From Euonymus europaeus (lineage: Eukaryota > Streptophyta > Magnoliopsida > Celastrales > Celastraceae), in assembly GCA_963580455.1 (NCBI GenBank), contig OY756963.1, positions 22,029,555-22,093,554 on the forward strand: 64,000 nt of DNA, in the 5' to 3' direction. Position 1 is the first letter of the stretch. Each line of letters begins with the position of its first letter. The notes below the pieces were generated by a model. It had not been told where the DNA came from. It saw nothing but the letters and a program-made list of their open reading frames with translations, and ran no database searches. A program made the position numbers and the translations under genes. Shown in pieces: positions 12,734 to 25,979 of the stretch.

Positions 12734-15700
12734 TTATTGTCCATAGCAAGAACCTGGCTTTCCAGGCACAGCTCGACCTAGTTCGTCTACCGGAGCAGCT
12801 GCAACCCCTCTTAGATACAGCAAACACCTGAAGTGTCGCAATCTCTCAATAACTTCGCTTGGATGATTAGCCAGCTTTTCCAAAGGTGTCCATAGTCGCT
12901 CTTCAGTCAGAGGGAGAAGGAAAAAAAAAACCCGATAAGTAAAGTTAGTCGGTGAGAAAGATAATGAATGCAACAGATTCATTTACATTCCTATTTTAGT
13001 AGCTGCCGCACATGCTTTTTTCTTTCTTGTACCAGAACTGATTACTACAAAAAGCAGTTGCTTGTTAACAATTGGTTTTTTGTTTCGAATAAAAATATTT
13101 GGTTGGATTCGTAATGCTATAGTAAATAATACACATTTATGATTGTTCTAAACGGTGCACTGGTTAGAGGACCTATCCTGGATCCTTCAATCTAAAGGTT
13201 ATTTTGAGATCAGAAACAATGGTGGTAATTGCACCTTTATCATTCTTCAATGGATAAAGAAAAAAGCCAACTAGACACAAAAACGGCTTCATATGTTTCA
13301 CGCAAATTCAACTTTTCGACTATGAGTTCGATGAATTATAAATCATAAATCACATTTCATTTTTTTTTTAACAGAAGAAATCACATTTCAGTTATGATTA
13401 CGTGTTAGACGTATTTGAAACTGCGACCTCAGAATTACCATGGGAATAAAAGTTCCGCTCTGATATTTCCTAATAAAACAAGAAAGAGAGGATAATGCTT
13501 TTATAAGAAACAATTTCTCATGTTTGGTATTATCTGTATAATTTGATAGAGAAATGAAGTTGAGTTCAACAACCCTGTAATTATTTCTTATAAACCATAA
13601 AGAAACCAATTTAAAAAAAGGTGGAATTTCAAATGAAGACGATACAAAATGAATAATTACCTGCAGCTGCTGCTGTCCGTGGCCATACAGTCTGTTCAAT
13701 ATCTGACTCATCAACTCGTTCACCCCACATGCATACTTCACCCCCAATTACTAATTCTTGTAGTGTGGGGTCTTCAATGTTTGTTAGCGGCTCGTTCTCA
13801 TAGAATGTCTGCCATTGCGTTTCTACAGGGCCCAGATACCAAGCATCAATATTGCTTACGATGCACCGTAACCCAGCTGCAACCACACGATCTGCAGCAA
13901 CACCTTCAAGCCTAGGAGGAAATTGTAAGAAGGAAATCAAACCCAACGAAAAATATTAAGGAATTGTCTTGTAATCAAGTTTCCACATAACATCCCACAT
14001 CGAAAGAAGATAAGAATAATGAGTGCAATGATGGAACTTATAAACTCCATTTTGGGTTAAAAAGTATTTAAGTCTTATAGTCCGCTCTACATTTAACAAT
14101 TACTAGTCTCTTATCATAAATAATTTACACTTCGTAACTAACATTTGGACATAGCCTGTGGCCCCAAATTGAAGAAGTGTTTTTTGTCGTAAAACTGTTG
14201 CCAGTGCTTAGTGGCAAGCATGCATGATAGTACTCGGTGTTTTCTATCCAAAGCATGCAACTAGCACTAATTTGAAGAATTGCAATGCATAATGACACAC
14301 ATAAACTATAAACTATAAACTATAAAGGTTATATTCATGCAAAGTTGGATATACCAGTTGTGCACCACCGTCTTGTTGTGCAATTTGTCACCAAAATTCT
14401 CGAATGTCTCTTGCCTGTCACAAGTCCTCATTAGTAAATAAGCTGTGAATGTTGAACAGCACATAACTTTATCCATAAAACCCATACCAGTTCACCATTT
14501 CATGTCCATGAGAAATAGCCATGTCCTGTACACGCAAGACAAAATGCTGATAAGCTTTGGCTTCATCCATACCATTATCTTCTAACCTGCATATAGTAAA
14601 ATTGAAATCACAAGGTATTAAAGTAAAACAAAAACCATTAGGGATTATGGATAATGGGTAGATACTATAAGGAGAACCATAATCAAGAGTACCATGCATG
14701 AATTAAAAACTAAATTAATGACATCTACATATATAGGAGAATAAAGCCCATTAGCCCAAGACCCAAGTTAATGAACCCATTGTCATAAAGAAAATTGAAC
14801 TTTTCAAGTGAAATGCTATAGAACCTTTGGTATTATATATATCAATCTGCCTTTTTATCTCTCTCTAGTTAACCATTCAAGGTTTTGTGGATTCCAAACA
14901 GCCACAATGGCTGAACCTACTAAGATAGCAATTACAACCCAAGACGTAATAAGAACTTCGCCATGGATTTGGAAACCTCCTTTTTCCCAATAGAAATGTT
15001 GACCTACTTCCACACCAGATAGATCGTATAGCCTGATAAACAATAAATGCATTACTATTTACTACCCGATTTTCGAACATTCAAAAACTGAAAATTACTT
15101 TCAGAAGTCCAGGCATTCAACTGCTAATTAAACCCCATAAACTGAATCATTAAATTCCTTGAAATACCATTTTTCTTCCACTATTCCAGATTTGTTGCAA
15201 GAAATTTGTTTAAGATGACATGAGCATGTACAACATAGAGATAGCGGTAAGGCGACGAGGAGAATCAATAAAATTTGTATCAGATGAAGTAGGAAGCTAA
15301 GATGAAGACCTAAAAAGACATGGCTTGGAGTAATTAGAAATAATATTATGGATTCAATATGAGTTGATGAGGGTATAATCCTAAATATAAATGAATGGCG
15401 GAAACAAATACACGCAATGGATTCCCGTTGATTTTCACGTAGACTCATGTAGCCGAACCCAAACTTTTGGGATAAAGGCTCGGATGATAATGATGTCGCT
15501 CGATTAATTTGTTCCCAATTTGATTTTATATAAAAATAATAATTTATCTCCAATTTTGGCAAAATCGTTAACTCCATACAGCCTTTAAAACATTTTGGGC
15601 TCTCTAAGCACCAAACTAACTTTAAAGAAATCCGAGAAACTTTTTCACAAGTACAATTACCATTTTCTTATATGGGGAGTGCTCATCCAGCAACCTGAAA

Positions 15701-18700
15701 GCAACAGTACAATTATATGTGTCAATATATAGTTTCAAAAAATCAAATAACACGAAATGTTTATGAGTACTGAACTTACGTGTATTGACTTCATCCCCTC
15801 CCAAGTGAATAAATTTGAAATTAAAGACCTTACTGAAATCTGCAAAGAGGAAAACAATATGCCAAGTTATTATTGTCTTAAGGGCTTCAAAACTACCTTT
15901 CTCCCACGGGAATTGGCGGCAGTACCAGAAATGATTCCATTTATCAATTCAAAAGTACTCTCCTTGCTGATATCAAGTGGTTCTGGGCATTCCTCTGATG
16001 ACCATAGATAAGGATAGCCAATGCCCCTAAAGATTGAAACCGTAAGTTCTTTATACATTGTAGCACAAGCCAATTTCAAAAGCATTGCCTTAATTTTAAA
16101 AAATAAAAAATAAAATAACATAAGCATCACAAGACAACAGATACATGCCCCTTAAACTTCCCAGTCACAGTCATCTATTCACTTTTGATTGTAATTTCAT
16201 AATCTTACAGGATTTTAAAGATTCATAACAAATTGCAATAACTATTAGTTTCTAACATTTAAGTAAATGATAGAAATCAGTCGGAGTTATCACAAACAGA
16301 GAATAATAGTGGAGCCTGTCCAGAAAACAGAGGATGATAGTGGGGAACATGGATGAATACTTTATTGGTCAAATAAAAAGTCAATTGTTAATGCTTAAGC
16401 TTAATATACACTGACTGAGCACGAGTTTCAACACCCTTACTTGTACTTCACACAATTAATTGTCAAGTGACTGTATATTTTTTGACATTCTATATAAGAA
16501 AAGACAAGACACAGTACCATGAACGGGAATGTCCTGGAACATCAATTTCGGGCATCACATTAATTCCATTTTTTTTAGCATAACTGCAAAATCAATAGCA
16601 TTTATAGTAGAAGTAGTTAATTCCAACTTTCAAGGATAAGATGAGCATTTTGAATGTGCAAGCAAGCCTCGAATTCCTTGCCTCACAATTTCAATAGCAT
16701 CATTCATGGTATATCGCTCCGAAGGTGAAAATGCACCGGCCCAAAGGTTACGGTTTGAAGGTATCTCCAACGGGAAAGATTCTGAATCTACAAAGTGCCA
16801 ATGCAGAACATTCTGTACAACAATAACAAAGTGAATCCATGATTGACTGGTTCAAACTTATATTTTAACACACTAAAATTAGAATCCATATATCATATTT
16901 GTAATGTAACTCAAAAATTCAAAATAAAATATCGAAACCGGCAAACTCATCAGCATGTTATCTCATGAGCTGAAGCCAGGGTATCAAAACTAGATATGCT
17001 TATCAAGCCTTACACACCATTTTTGCATAGGCCATTGAATCGATTATTTTCTTAATAGTTTTCATGGGAAGATAGTGTCGACCTGTATCTGCAAATAATT
17101 ATTTTTGGTAAGTCACTGAAATGAAGCCATAACTAAATTTTAAACTCACTGTAAAGAAGCATAAAATGCCTTAACAGGATGAACAAAAAGTAACAAAATT
17201 AAGGCAGCATAGGCAAAATATATATTCATGTCATAACATAGGAATAAAAAGCGACATAATTACCAATCATTAGACCTCTGTAAGGGAATCTTGGCTGATC
17301 AATAATACTCCAAGGAACCTTGCGAATTTCAATTACTCCGGTTTCCAGGTCAAAGTGGCATATCTGGCTGAATGTCTGTATCTTGCCAAATAAAACATTA
17401 TATAAGAATCTGTCCTTTTTCTATAAATAAAAAATAATTCTTAAAGGTAGTGACTAGTAATCACTTCACACAGACATGACAGAATTACCTGAAGTCCATG
17501 TAGAGCCCCATAAACTGTCTGCGCCTGTATGTACTCAAAATAAATACAACTTCATCAGAGAATTATAAACCATCCAACAAAATTAAAATTTAAAAGAGGA
17601 TTAGTTGATCCTCCCCACAAACTTTCCATTACCTACCTCAAGTTGTGCATAAGGCTCTCCCCCCGGAGCAGGGACTGATAGCTTGTATGACTCGTCAACT
17701 CCATATTGTAACTACAGACAGGAAGAAGTTCGAAAAAAAAAAGTTCAAATCTATGACAGAGACATATTTCAAAATCAAATGAAGAATTGGAACATATATA
17801 CATGGCTAAATTCCACTTAGATCCCTATGTTCATGATTAAAGCCACACACACAATCTCTGTTTTAAATTTGGGCATGCACACCCCAGCGTTTCACTTACT
17901 AAGCAGATAAAAGGATTCTGCAAATTTACTGTTTAACAATATATGCATATGCAGTGCAAGTCCGCGAGTGTATTGGATGCTTGCAGCCCGAAATAACTGT
18001 AGCGACCTCGATAAGCAAGAAAAAACAACTACATAGATTCCCAATCTCCTATGAAACTCAAAATCAATTCATCACGCTGCAAGAAGAAAACCCCAAATGG
18101 ACCTCCTAAATCTGCTGCTCTGAACCCTAACTGGACAGAAAAGTAGTCAACATTTAATAAATTCGCATTCGATGTACCCCGGACAGGCAACAAACTCGAA
18201 TCAAAGAAATCTTAACTGAAGTCAAAAGAATCGAAACCAGGTACAATATTCACCGCGTACGTGTCAGCAACCTCGAGGCGCAAATATTGCTTTCATGCCA
18301 AGAGGTCCTCTGGGAACTTCTGATTGAAAATACAGAACGTGTAGCCGTAGATTGAACTGTTTCTTCCATGGCCGCTTTTGTTTTTTGAGAAAAGTTGAAG
18401 AGAGACGCAGATGAAAATTGTTTCATAGAGTACTAGACAAAACTAATAATAACACACATAATACTAAATAAAAATCATTATGTCATAATTTTTAAGATTT
18501 GCATTAGATATGTAGGTTAAGTGTAAGCTACGTAAATATTAATCCCCAGTACAAGCAGCAGATAATACCTCTTTTAATTGTTCGAGTTATATTTATTACG
18601 TGCTCTCGAGTATCTGATTTATGACATATGGTATTGAAACAAGACTTGATCTTAAACAATTAAGGTCTTCCCTTTTACGAACTTTGATCTATAGATATAT

Positions 18701-19186
18701 AATTTGCTTGTGTTATATCTTCGACTTTGACTAGTTATTTCATATGTAAACCGCCTGATAAGATTATTATAGTAATCAAAATCCATATTACCAGATTTCA
18801 AAACATAAATCCAGACAACAAACAAACAAAAAAATTTGCAAATTATAAGTTGTAACCTCATCACTATGAGAGAAGATGACCACGTTTATCCCCTTAAGGA
18901 AGTTAGAATCAGGAGGAGCCCTATAGGGCAACGCAGCATGACCCATCTTCACATCATCAAGAGACCGAGTGAAAGCATCTTCCAGAATCCCATTTTTGTC
19001 AATGTAATTGCTGCCTGCTCCACTTCTCCACCCAAAGTCATTGCTCAAGAAAACTATCTGGTTTAATTCTCCATAACTCACCGACATCGGCGCAGGCCAT
19101 ATATTTAGATTTTTATCATACGCTTGATCGGATGCCACCGCCACCGCCACCATCACCGCCACAGCCACACACCAAAACGTCTGCAT
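12734..19186 (-). CDS. HEXO3: Beta-N-acetylhexosaminidase, GH20, HEXO3 type
   Basis: Fourteen exons: 19186-18857, 17711-17637, 17524-17489, 17375-17264, 17088-17018, 16812-16682, 16583-16518, 16026-15926, 15839-15780, 15694-15661, 14586-14488, 14414-14355, 13911-13661 and 12900-12734. They join to 530 residues, close to the roughly 535 of Arabidopsis HEXO3. A hydrophobic signal peptide opens the protein ([18 protein letters not shown]). The catalytic Asp-Glu pair sits in HLGGDEVNT (exon 15839-15780). Other GH20 blocks are [35 protein letters not shown] and the closing [17 protein letters not shown]20 enzymes remove terminal GlcNAc from N-glycans, and the HEXO3 type trims paucimannosidic glycans at the plasma membrane or apoplast. 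WQETF replaces the usual plant WEETF; animal enzymes also have WQE, so activity is not in doubt. One intron (16681-16584) begins with GC. The intron between 15661 and 14586 carries foreign DNA. Confidence 0.92.
14882..15032 (-). other. Nuclear plastid insertion: fragment of chloroplast atpI in a HEXO intron
   Basis: On the minus strand these 151 bases translate as [20 protein letters not shown], then [11 protein letters not shown] and NPQ. This is the N-terminal part of the chloroplast ATP synthase subunit a (atpI). Similarity stops abruptly after NPQ on one side and just before LYD on the other. Several residues differ from the usual plastid protein (for example EKGG for QIGG, and VW for VR near the end) but no stop is present. 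The piece lies wholly inside a hexosaminidase intron, in the same orientation as the host gene, so it is a transferred plastid fragment with no coding role. Confidence 0.85.
15170..15530 (+). mobile_element. Probable degenerate 3' end of a LINE in a HEXO intron
   Basis: Translated on the plus strand with interruptions, the stretch gives [16 protein letters not shown], then [15 protein letters not shown], followed by a tail reading CATGTAGCCGAACCC...TTTTGGGATAAAGGCT. This order (Arg-rich motif, N-E/G-W/N-R block, then a GCCGACCC/GGGATAAGGCT tail) resembles the 3' end of plant RTE-clade LINEs. The frame is broken by several stops. Confidence 0.45.
17712..18856. other. First intron of the hexosaminidase gene
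   Basis: A 1.1-kb intron. Around 18225-18420 the minus strand has a stretch unlike the rest: higher GC, an ATG near 18372 and a short frame ([20 protein letters not shown]). It looks like a first exon from some other gene, but I do not recognise it. The remainder is ordinary AT-rich intron. Confidence 0.3.
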
Positions 19187-20206
19187 TTTGTATATCCCAC
19201 GTAGATTACAAAGACTAGCTTACATTGATTATCACATATGTGTATATATATACACACATATATATGTATTATACATGAACAATGTGTGAATGAAAAAGTT
19301 GTGTTGCAGAGCAAATTTAAAATGAATAACAATTAACGTGTATAGGTATAACGGTGCGATTAGAGGAGACACAAGCGAAATGACATTGATTATCACATAT
19401 TGGGGGTGCCTCCAATGCAAACCTCGTAATAATCCAGAATGGAAAACTCCGGCGAAGGAATATTACTTATTAGCTGGTCTAAGGGAATTTTTAAAATGTG
19501 TTAATTGGGCTCCTGCCAACCTGTCACGTACCACGTTTTAGTCATGGGCCCAGCGTGTCTGATTATATTTTATTCCAAATTCTGTTTCACAGAACAAATT
19601 CTAGTAAACCCTGAGAAATTATTCAATAGTTATAGCAATTACTGTATCATATATTGATATGGTACTGCCATATGAATGGTTGAGAATATAAAAATAAATA
19701 TTTAGAAATCAATGCGTTGTCTTCTTCTGAATCATAATTATGTTTGGAGTTTGGACGTGAACATGGATTTTAACACAGATCAATGAATGTAAATACACAT
19801 TTTAACACAGATCTCAGTTTTTATATATTTAAAAACATACCAAACGTGATAATCAAAATTTCATTCGCCCTCTCATCATTCTCCCTCTCATCATTCTCAA
19901 TACCAAATGAACCGTATTAAAAATAAAAGTCGTATCTTCTCAATCTCAAATTTTTTGAACCATAGGATACCAAGCACCCTAAACCACAAAGGATGGATTG
20001 TAACTTCTTCTCTTTAAAATATTGAGAATAAATAATTTTATTAAGTGAAAAACCACCACCCGATACCAGTAGGAACACCGCTTGATCATGTACACCAGCT
20101 ACAAGGATTTATCCCTAATCGGAATTGATCCCAGTAGCAGCTCAACACTGTCCATAATTTGAAGGCATGATTTAGATACGACCATCACACATTCACAGAG
20201 CAAAAC

Positions 20207-20251
<45 letters not shown>

Positions 20252-20588
20252 CATTTTTCTGCTGAAGTTGTTCTACTAGTCTATAGTTTATCAACATTAG
20301 TTACAAATTGTCCCCATATTCACATCTAAGAAGCAAAAATATTTGGGTAGAGATTAATACAACATGATATAAACAACTAGCAGTCTGCACCAAAACATTA
20401 TAGCCGAGAAAAGTGGTACAACTTTTACCAGCATTTCAATTATCGAAATCAAACTAATCTGACACACACATAAAGCCTACTTTTCATGGGTCTTGGATGC
20501 TGTCTTTAAAGGACCGGAGTGAAGGTTGTTCACGGAAGATGTTAACACGGCAAAAACTGCAACAGGAAAGCGAGGTACCTTTCGTTCC
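19187..20588. other. Intergenic: HEXO upstream region and DCP1 3' flank
   Basis: The first 100 bases after the HEXO start are rich in TATATA/CACACA. The rest shows no convincing gene. A 40-bp (GA)n microsatellite lies at 20209-20248. The DCP1 3' UTR should occupy the right part. Confidence 0.5.
20209..20248. repeat. (GA)20 microsatellite
   Basis: Forty bases of uninterrupted GA dinucleotide, following CAAAACAT. Such runs are length-variable. This one sits in the 3' flank of DCP1. Confidence 0.95.
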
Positions 20589-23500
20589 TCATGATTTGTG
20601 CACCTTGAGCAGCGCTTGGTAGAACTTGTCAATAAATTGATCATCCTAGTATGAGAACAAAAGAATGAGCGGATAATCATAACCTGAAGTCAAGATTAGG
20701 GAGGACAAAAACATCGAAGGAAAAGAAGTATCCACAAACATGCATTAGCATTTCGATCAAATTGTCTAAATGTGTTTTCGTATGGTAGAAGGTTTAACTG
20801 ACGGCTTGCCAGAAAACCAATAACTAGCATGAAATATCCAAAGTGGTTTCCAGAGGGGACATGAACATTAAGTGGTTAGATGAGAGAAAAACCGAAAATC
20901 AATGAGCAGAAGAAGAAATGCTGAGAGTACCTGAAGAAGTATTAGAAGTGCATCACGGACTTTATCCCTGGATATATGAGGTCCGTCAACTGATGTCGAA
21001 TTGGAATTAGGAGTAAGAGATGGTGGTGGAGTAGGCGGAGGAAAGGGTTGAAGCAATGGAGTGCCATATGGCCGCTGTAAATTTAGTGGAGGATGAATAG
21101 CAGCAGCAGTTGGCAGAGTTGAGGAGATTGGAGGCACCATTATGGAGGAGGAAGGAGGGGGCGTCAAAAAAGAAGAGGGTTTCACAAGATTAGTAATCCT
21201 GTTGGTGCAGCTAATTGGATCAGGCATGTCATGGAGGTTTGTAGTAGATGAAGCAGGAAGAGGATGAAAATATGCTTGAGGATTTGGTGAAGGAACCGGC
21301 ATGCCACTGGGTGCATAAGTAGAAAAAGGGACAGGGGAAGGAGAATGATAGGGCTGTCTTGAAATCGTTACATTTGAAGCATTACTTCCAATATTCAAAG
21401 CAACCTGCAATAATTGATTTAGGAAGGCATAATAAATGAGCGTATCAGGATACATGATCAGAAGCTACTTTCAGATTAGAAAAAGAAACATCAAAAGGTT
21501 ATCCAAACATGGACTGATTTCAGCAGAAGAAACTGACGTACAAGCAAGAACCTCACCCCAACTTTTAAACCTGTGGTTTCAGTGTAGCAACTTAGGCAAT
21601 CGTATTCAGAACATCGCGATAAGAATAATGCAGCTACAAGCCTACAATGATTACTAGATATAAATTGCCAAAAATAATGAAAGGACTAAGTTCACGCCCC
21701 TCCAATAATAAATCAGCCATTTAATAAATTAGCACTCCGTGAAAAGTTTTTTAATATTAAAAAAAGGACCCCTAATTCTCAGCATCATAATAATTACTCT
21801 TCACATTCCAATCATGAATCTGTTTGCTGGCTTCTGAAAGTACATGGAATTGCTCAAGTCAATTCGTTTCTTTAAAACAAGTTTTCCAGCACTTCCGATT
21901 ACTTATATTTGGTCACACTAACAGAATTACTTTCATGCAATTAGAATACTTAATAAAGAAAAGCAAGCACCTGGTAACATAACTGCATGTCAACTAACGT
22001 GCATGGAAAATCTTGAAAAACAGGCAGAAGAAGAAATGAAGTCGGCAGTTCCAAGAGAGAAAATTATAGCCATTAGATGAGTTGAAAGCATAACTTCACA
22101 ATTTATAAGCAAATATAGCACGTCGCAAGTCACAACCAATTCACTACTTAAATCATTCAACAAACATTCCTACAGCAGGCAGTTCACAAATTCATGCAAT
22201 ATTTTAGTCTTTAGATCCAATATAAGAAGCAAAATTCATGTCAAATACATACATTAAATGCACTTAAAAATGATAGATCTTGAGGGCCATCAATTACAGT
22301 AGAGGCAGTTGATGATGGCTCTGGAGGGGCTTCCATGACTGGCATGCTTGGGGCTGCTTCAAGTTCATCAAACTCACTACGGAGACAAACAATATAATAA
22401 GACAGGACAATCAGACTGCAGATTTCCATTTAAAACTTCAGGTGTTGAATTGACATGAATGACAGCTACGAAAAATATGAGTGACAAGAATTTGATACGA
22501 GATTATGAATTTTGATGGAAAAAATTGGAAGCATTGATGTCTCATAAGGCAAAGTGGCAAACCATCTTGGCAAGACAAAGAAGATGATTACAAATGACAA
22601 TGGACTTTCAAGGAACATCCATTGAGGAAATATAACGCATAAGTTATTTGTACATCATTACATTAGCCTGATAAAAAGCTTTAGATTGAAACATTTATGT
22701 TGCCTTTGTTTTTCATCTCCATTTCGTCAGAAAATAAAAACATTTTCTCAATTTTTTTTTGCAAGAAAAGAAGGAAAAATCTTTTTCAATGTTTACACTA
22801 TTTCCAACTTCGTATGAACATGTTTGTAGTTTCTACAAAAGTAGAAGAAACACATTCTCAATTATTGTGCCACATGGGTACATTTTCAATAAAACCACAC
22901 CCTTAGTTTCTCAGATCTAAGATAATAGCATTCTGATTATTTACGACATTTGTTTTATAATCTGTGGTAATTCCTGATTCAAAAGTTAACATATAGTAAC
23001 ATAAAATTATGTTACTGAAAAAATGGTTATGAAGCTACAAGAAACTAATAAGAATAACTTTTTTTAGGGTTAGATCTTACAATCAGTTGTGAGCTAAATT
23101 AAAACAGTTGTTACCTTTTGCTCGAGGACACTTTTGCACTAGGAGGAGCCTTCGAATATGCAGTTATTATCCTGCGAAAAGAAAAGCATAACAACATAAT
23201 GACCAAATCCATCGTAATAAATATGCACCTTAACCAAATCTAAAAGTGATGGTAGATCCTTTCCAAGCAAGGCATTCAACTTCAGCATCCTTCCTGAATT
23301 TCTTTTATTAATTTGGATCGATCAAACAAAAGAAAGAATGAATCTCCAACTTCAGATACTCATTTAACAACATGTATTGATTTTATAAACCATAACAATT
23401 TTCAAATTCATCTAATCTAAATCCATGGTGCTGCCACTCAACATAGCTATAGCTAAATGCTCTTCTTTGCAGTCTTATTTGAACGTTACTCAAAAAATTT

Positions 23501-25219
23501 ACAAATTTGAAAGAACAAATACCTACTAAAGAGATCAGCAACTTCCTCACATTCACGGGGATTGTAAAACCAAATGCCATTAACTTCCTGGGCAGCATTT
23601 CGGTATAACAAATATGGAAGTTGAACTTCGTACTCAAAATCTCCCAACAAGTTTTCCACAAGGTTATCTGTTCATACATCATCAGAAAAAAAAAAGGAAA
23701 AAAAAAAAGAATTCTTGAGAACTGATGTCATATAGGAAAAAATGTACATGATCCCATGCAACTGATCAGTAGAAGTTTAAATACATGTTTCCATTAGATT
23801 TGTGAATTTTAATTTCAAGAATTCATTAAGGAAGAAGCACCATCTCATGCTATATTGCTATAGACAAAAGACGAAGTTTATCATGCAGCGGTTCAGTCCA
23901 ATGTTGCCATGCCTTAGAGATATCATCAAAACACGTTTTTGAATATTGTTTAGTTTTTTATGTTTGTCTCAATCTCATGTGAACACAAAATGCGCCACTC
24001 AACGACAGACCAAATTATCATGTGGTAATTGCCCAATTGTAGATACATCTTGTTGGCCTAATTAAACCACTCATCAAAGACCACTAGACCAGCCTGTCTG
24101 GAGCAAGATTATACTACACTGGCAAGAATCTTGCATAGTTACATAAATCATAATTTTTTTTCCAACTATCAAATCATGCATATTGACAACAAGCCCAAAC
24201 CAGTGATATACAAGGAGTCGTACATGGGGGAATATTTTTAGAAAGATCAAAGGACCATAGATGGAAATATGTAAAAAGATTAAAGGAAACAAACCAATTG
24301 GCTCCACTGGCTAAATGCAACCTCACTATCAGCCACGCGGACATTTTTAAAAAGTTGCAGCAAACAATGATTTTGATCACTATTTATTTGTAGCCATTAG
24401 TTACTTCTTATTCCCACTGTGTCTTTTTATCACTACGTTTGATGTAAAAACATGGTCGGTGCAGAAACAAAGCTCCCGCAAAAAATAGAAATCGACTACA
24501 CCAAGCAAAAAAACTCTTTGTAATCACCCATACATTGTAAGGAAAGTAACGGAATTATTGCATACCATACAATAACAACTTGGTATCTACTATTCTGCTA
24601 ACCTGTGTTCCGTCTATTCATTACAATGAACTGGAAACGCGGTTGAGCATTCCTTCACAACAATATAACCACATTAGACTTAGACAAGACAGTCTTCAAA
24701 CAGAATTGCAAAGCCACTAAAGCAAATTACCTTTTAACAACAAATAGAGATCCTTCAACGTCCTTGCGACTCTACAAGGGCCAAAAAATTCAAGTAAGAT
24801 TATGTATTCCAGAAGAGTGCCTATAATCAGAAACAATTTGACGTCTATATACACAACTATTGGATTTCGTAAGGACCACAAACGAATTCGCAAAAGATCA
24901 CAAAGTCCCAGTCTACCGAAGCCAAATAATACAGCCAGTAGCTGTAAAATTCAAAAACAAGTAAACCGAAATCTAAGATCCGGTTTCTCAATTTTTCTTT
25001 CATATACTCTCTCATAAACCCAAACATAGCTCTTAAAGAAGGAGATAGAAGATGAATTACCCACTGATTGCCCTCGATATTGAACTCATAGAAGGTGACA
25101 TGCGCCGCTGTAATCAAAATCTCTTCAATGGAAGGATCTATTCGCTGCAGCACAGTGAGATTAAGTAGCTTGGTGCTCTGATGATCCAGATGTGGCGTCA
25201 ATTTCCCGGTCTGAGACAT
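20589..25219 (-). CDS. DCP1: mRNA-decapping enzyme subunit DCP1
   Basis: Eight exons: 25219-25061, 24771-24731, 24652-24603, 23667-23523, 23171-23115, 22376-22253, 21404-20931 and 20645-20589. They give 368 residues, the normal plant DCP1 length. The N-terminal EVH1-like domain is clear (STKLLNLTVLQRIDP, ILITAAHVTFYEFN, FQFIVMNRRNT, then YLLYRN and GIWFYNPRECEEVADLF). A long Pro/Ser-rich linker follows in the 474-nt exon, including RPYGTPLLQPFPPPTPPPSL. The conserved C-terminal helix spans SRDKVRDALLILLQ and DDQFIDKFYQALLK. DCP1 activates the DCP2 pyrophosphatase that removes the 5' cap, working with VARICOSE in cytoplasmic P-bodies. The start MSQTGKL is chosen because plant DCP1 proteins begin so; an in-frame upstream ATG would add a non-conserved extension. 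The upstream region has paired telo-boxes. Confidence 0.95.
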
Positions 25220-25499
25220 CGTCGATCGGATACGAAGCTCAGATTTCTCGTCTAGCTTTCTCGGCAACTCAAAAGGGGCCGGAGAGAGTGGCGATTTTGG
25301 GATTGGGGGGTGCAAACAACGCTGCTCCCTTCAGTTTGTCTTCGAATGACTACTTCACAGACACAGCTTTACAATAAAATTGTAAAAAAAATATTAACAG
25401 CCGGTGCTTTAAATAATAATTAATATATATTCATCAAAAAGCAGACTTTCTTGTAAGCCCAAGCAATATGCAAGTGGGAGGAAGATGGACCGACGATTT

Positions 25500-25550
25500 C
25501 GAGGCCCATTAAGGATTTGCTTTCCTAGTTAACCCTAAACCCTAAATCAA
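25500..25550 (-). promoter_or_regulatory. Telo-box/site II promoter elements of DCP1
   Basis: AACCCTAAACCCTAAATC (25531-25548) contains two overlapping telo-boxes and GGCCCA (25503-25508) is a site II element. They lie about 300 bases upstream of the DCP1 start codon, an arrangement common in plant genes for RNA and ribosome functions. Confidence 0.5.
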
Positions 25551-25979
25551 AGTAATAGCATGATTTTGACTTTTTCTATATATATATATATATGACTCAT
25601 ATGATCAAATACTTTGGTCAAATTTGAACATAATTAGTCAATTGGTATGTAAGATTAGTTAATTTAGTTCAAGTTTCAACAACTGAGTTACTCGAGATTC
25701 ATAGATTTTTTTGAGAAAATGAGTAAGTAGTTTATCTAACGTATATGAATAAAAGAGTCTCCACCCTGAACTTACCATCCCTAGGGCAAAAAAAAGAGGA
25801 TGATAACAATACTAATACATCTTTCTTGAGCTTTTCGAGTGATACGACATAAATAATTATATTAAATTGAACTTATAGAATTTTGGTCATTAGCAAAGTA
25901 GAACGTTCTCGTTACCTTCATACATAACAAAATATGGTATAAGAAATAATCACGGAACACACAAGACTTCAATCTTCTT
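25551..25979. other. Intergenic, no gene seen
   Basis: AT-rich DNA with a short (TA)n run near 25578. No open frame with protein-like character was found. Confidence 0.5.

Noticed and set aside
14355..14414. WQETF instead of WEETF in hexosaminidase as a sign of inactivity
   Set aside because: Animal GH20 hexosaminidases naturally have WQE here, and the catalytic Asp-Glu pair is intact.
15128..15577. 149-codon minus-strand open frame in the hexosaminidase intron
   Set aside because: It is antisense to LINE-like sequence, of low complexity and without domain features.
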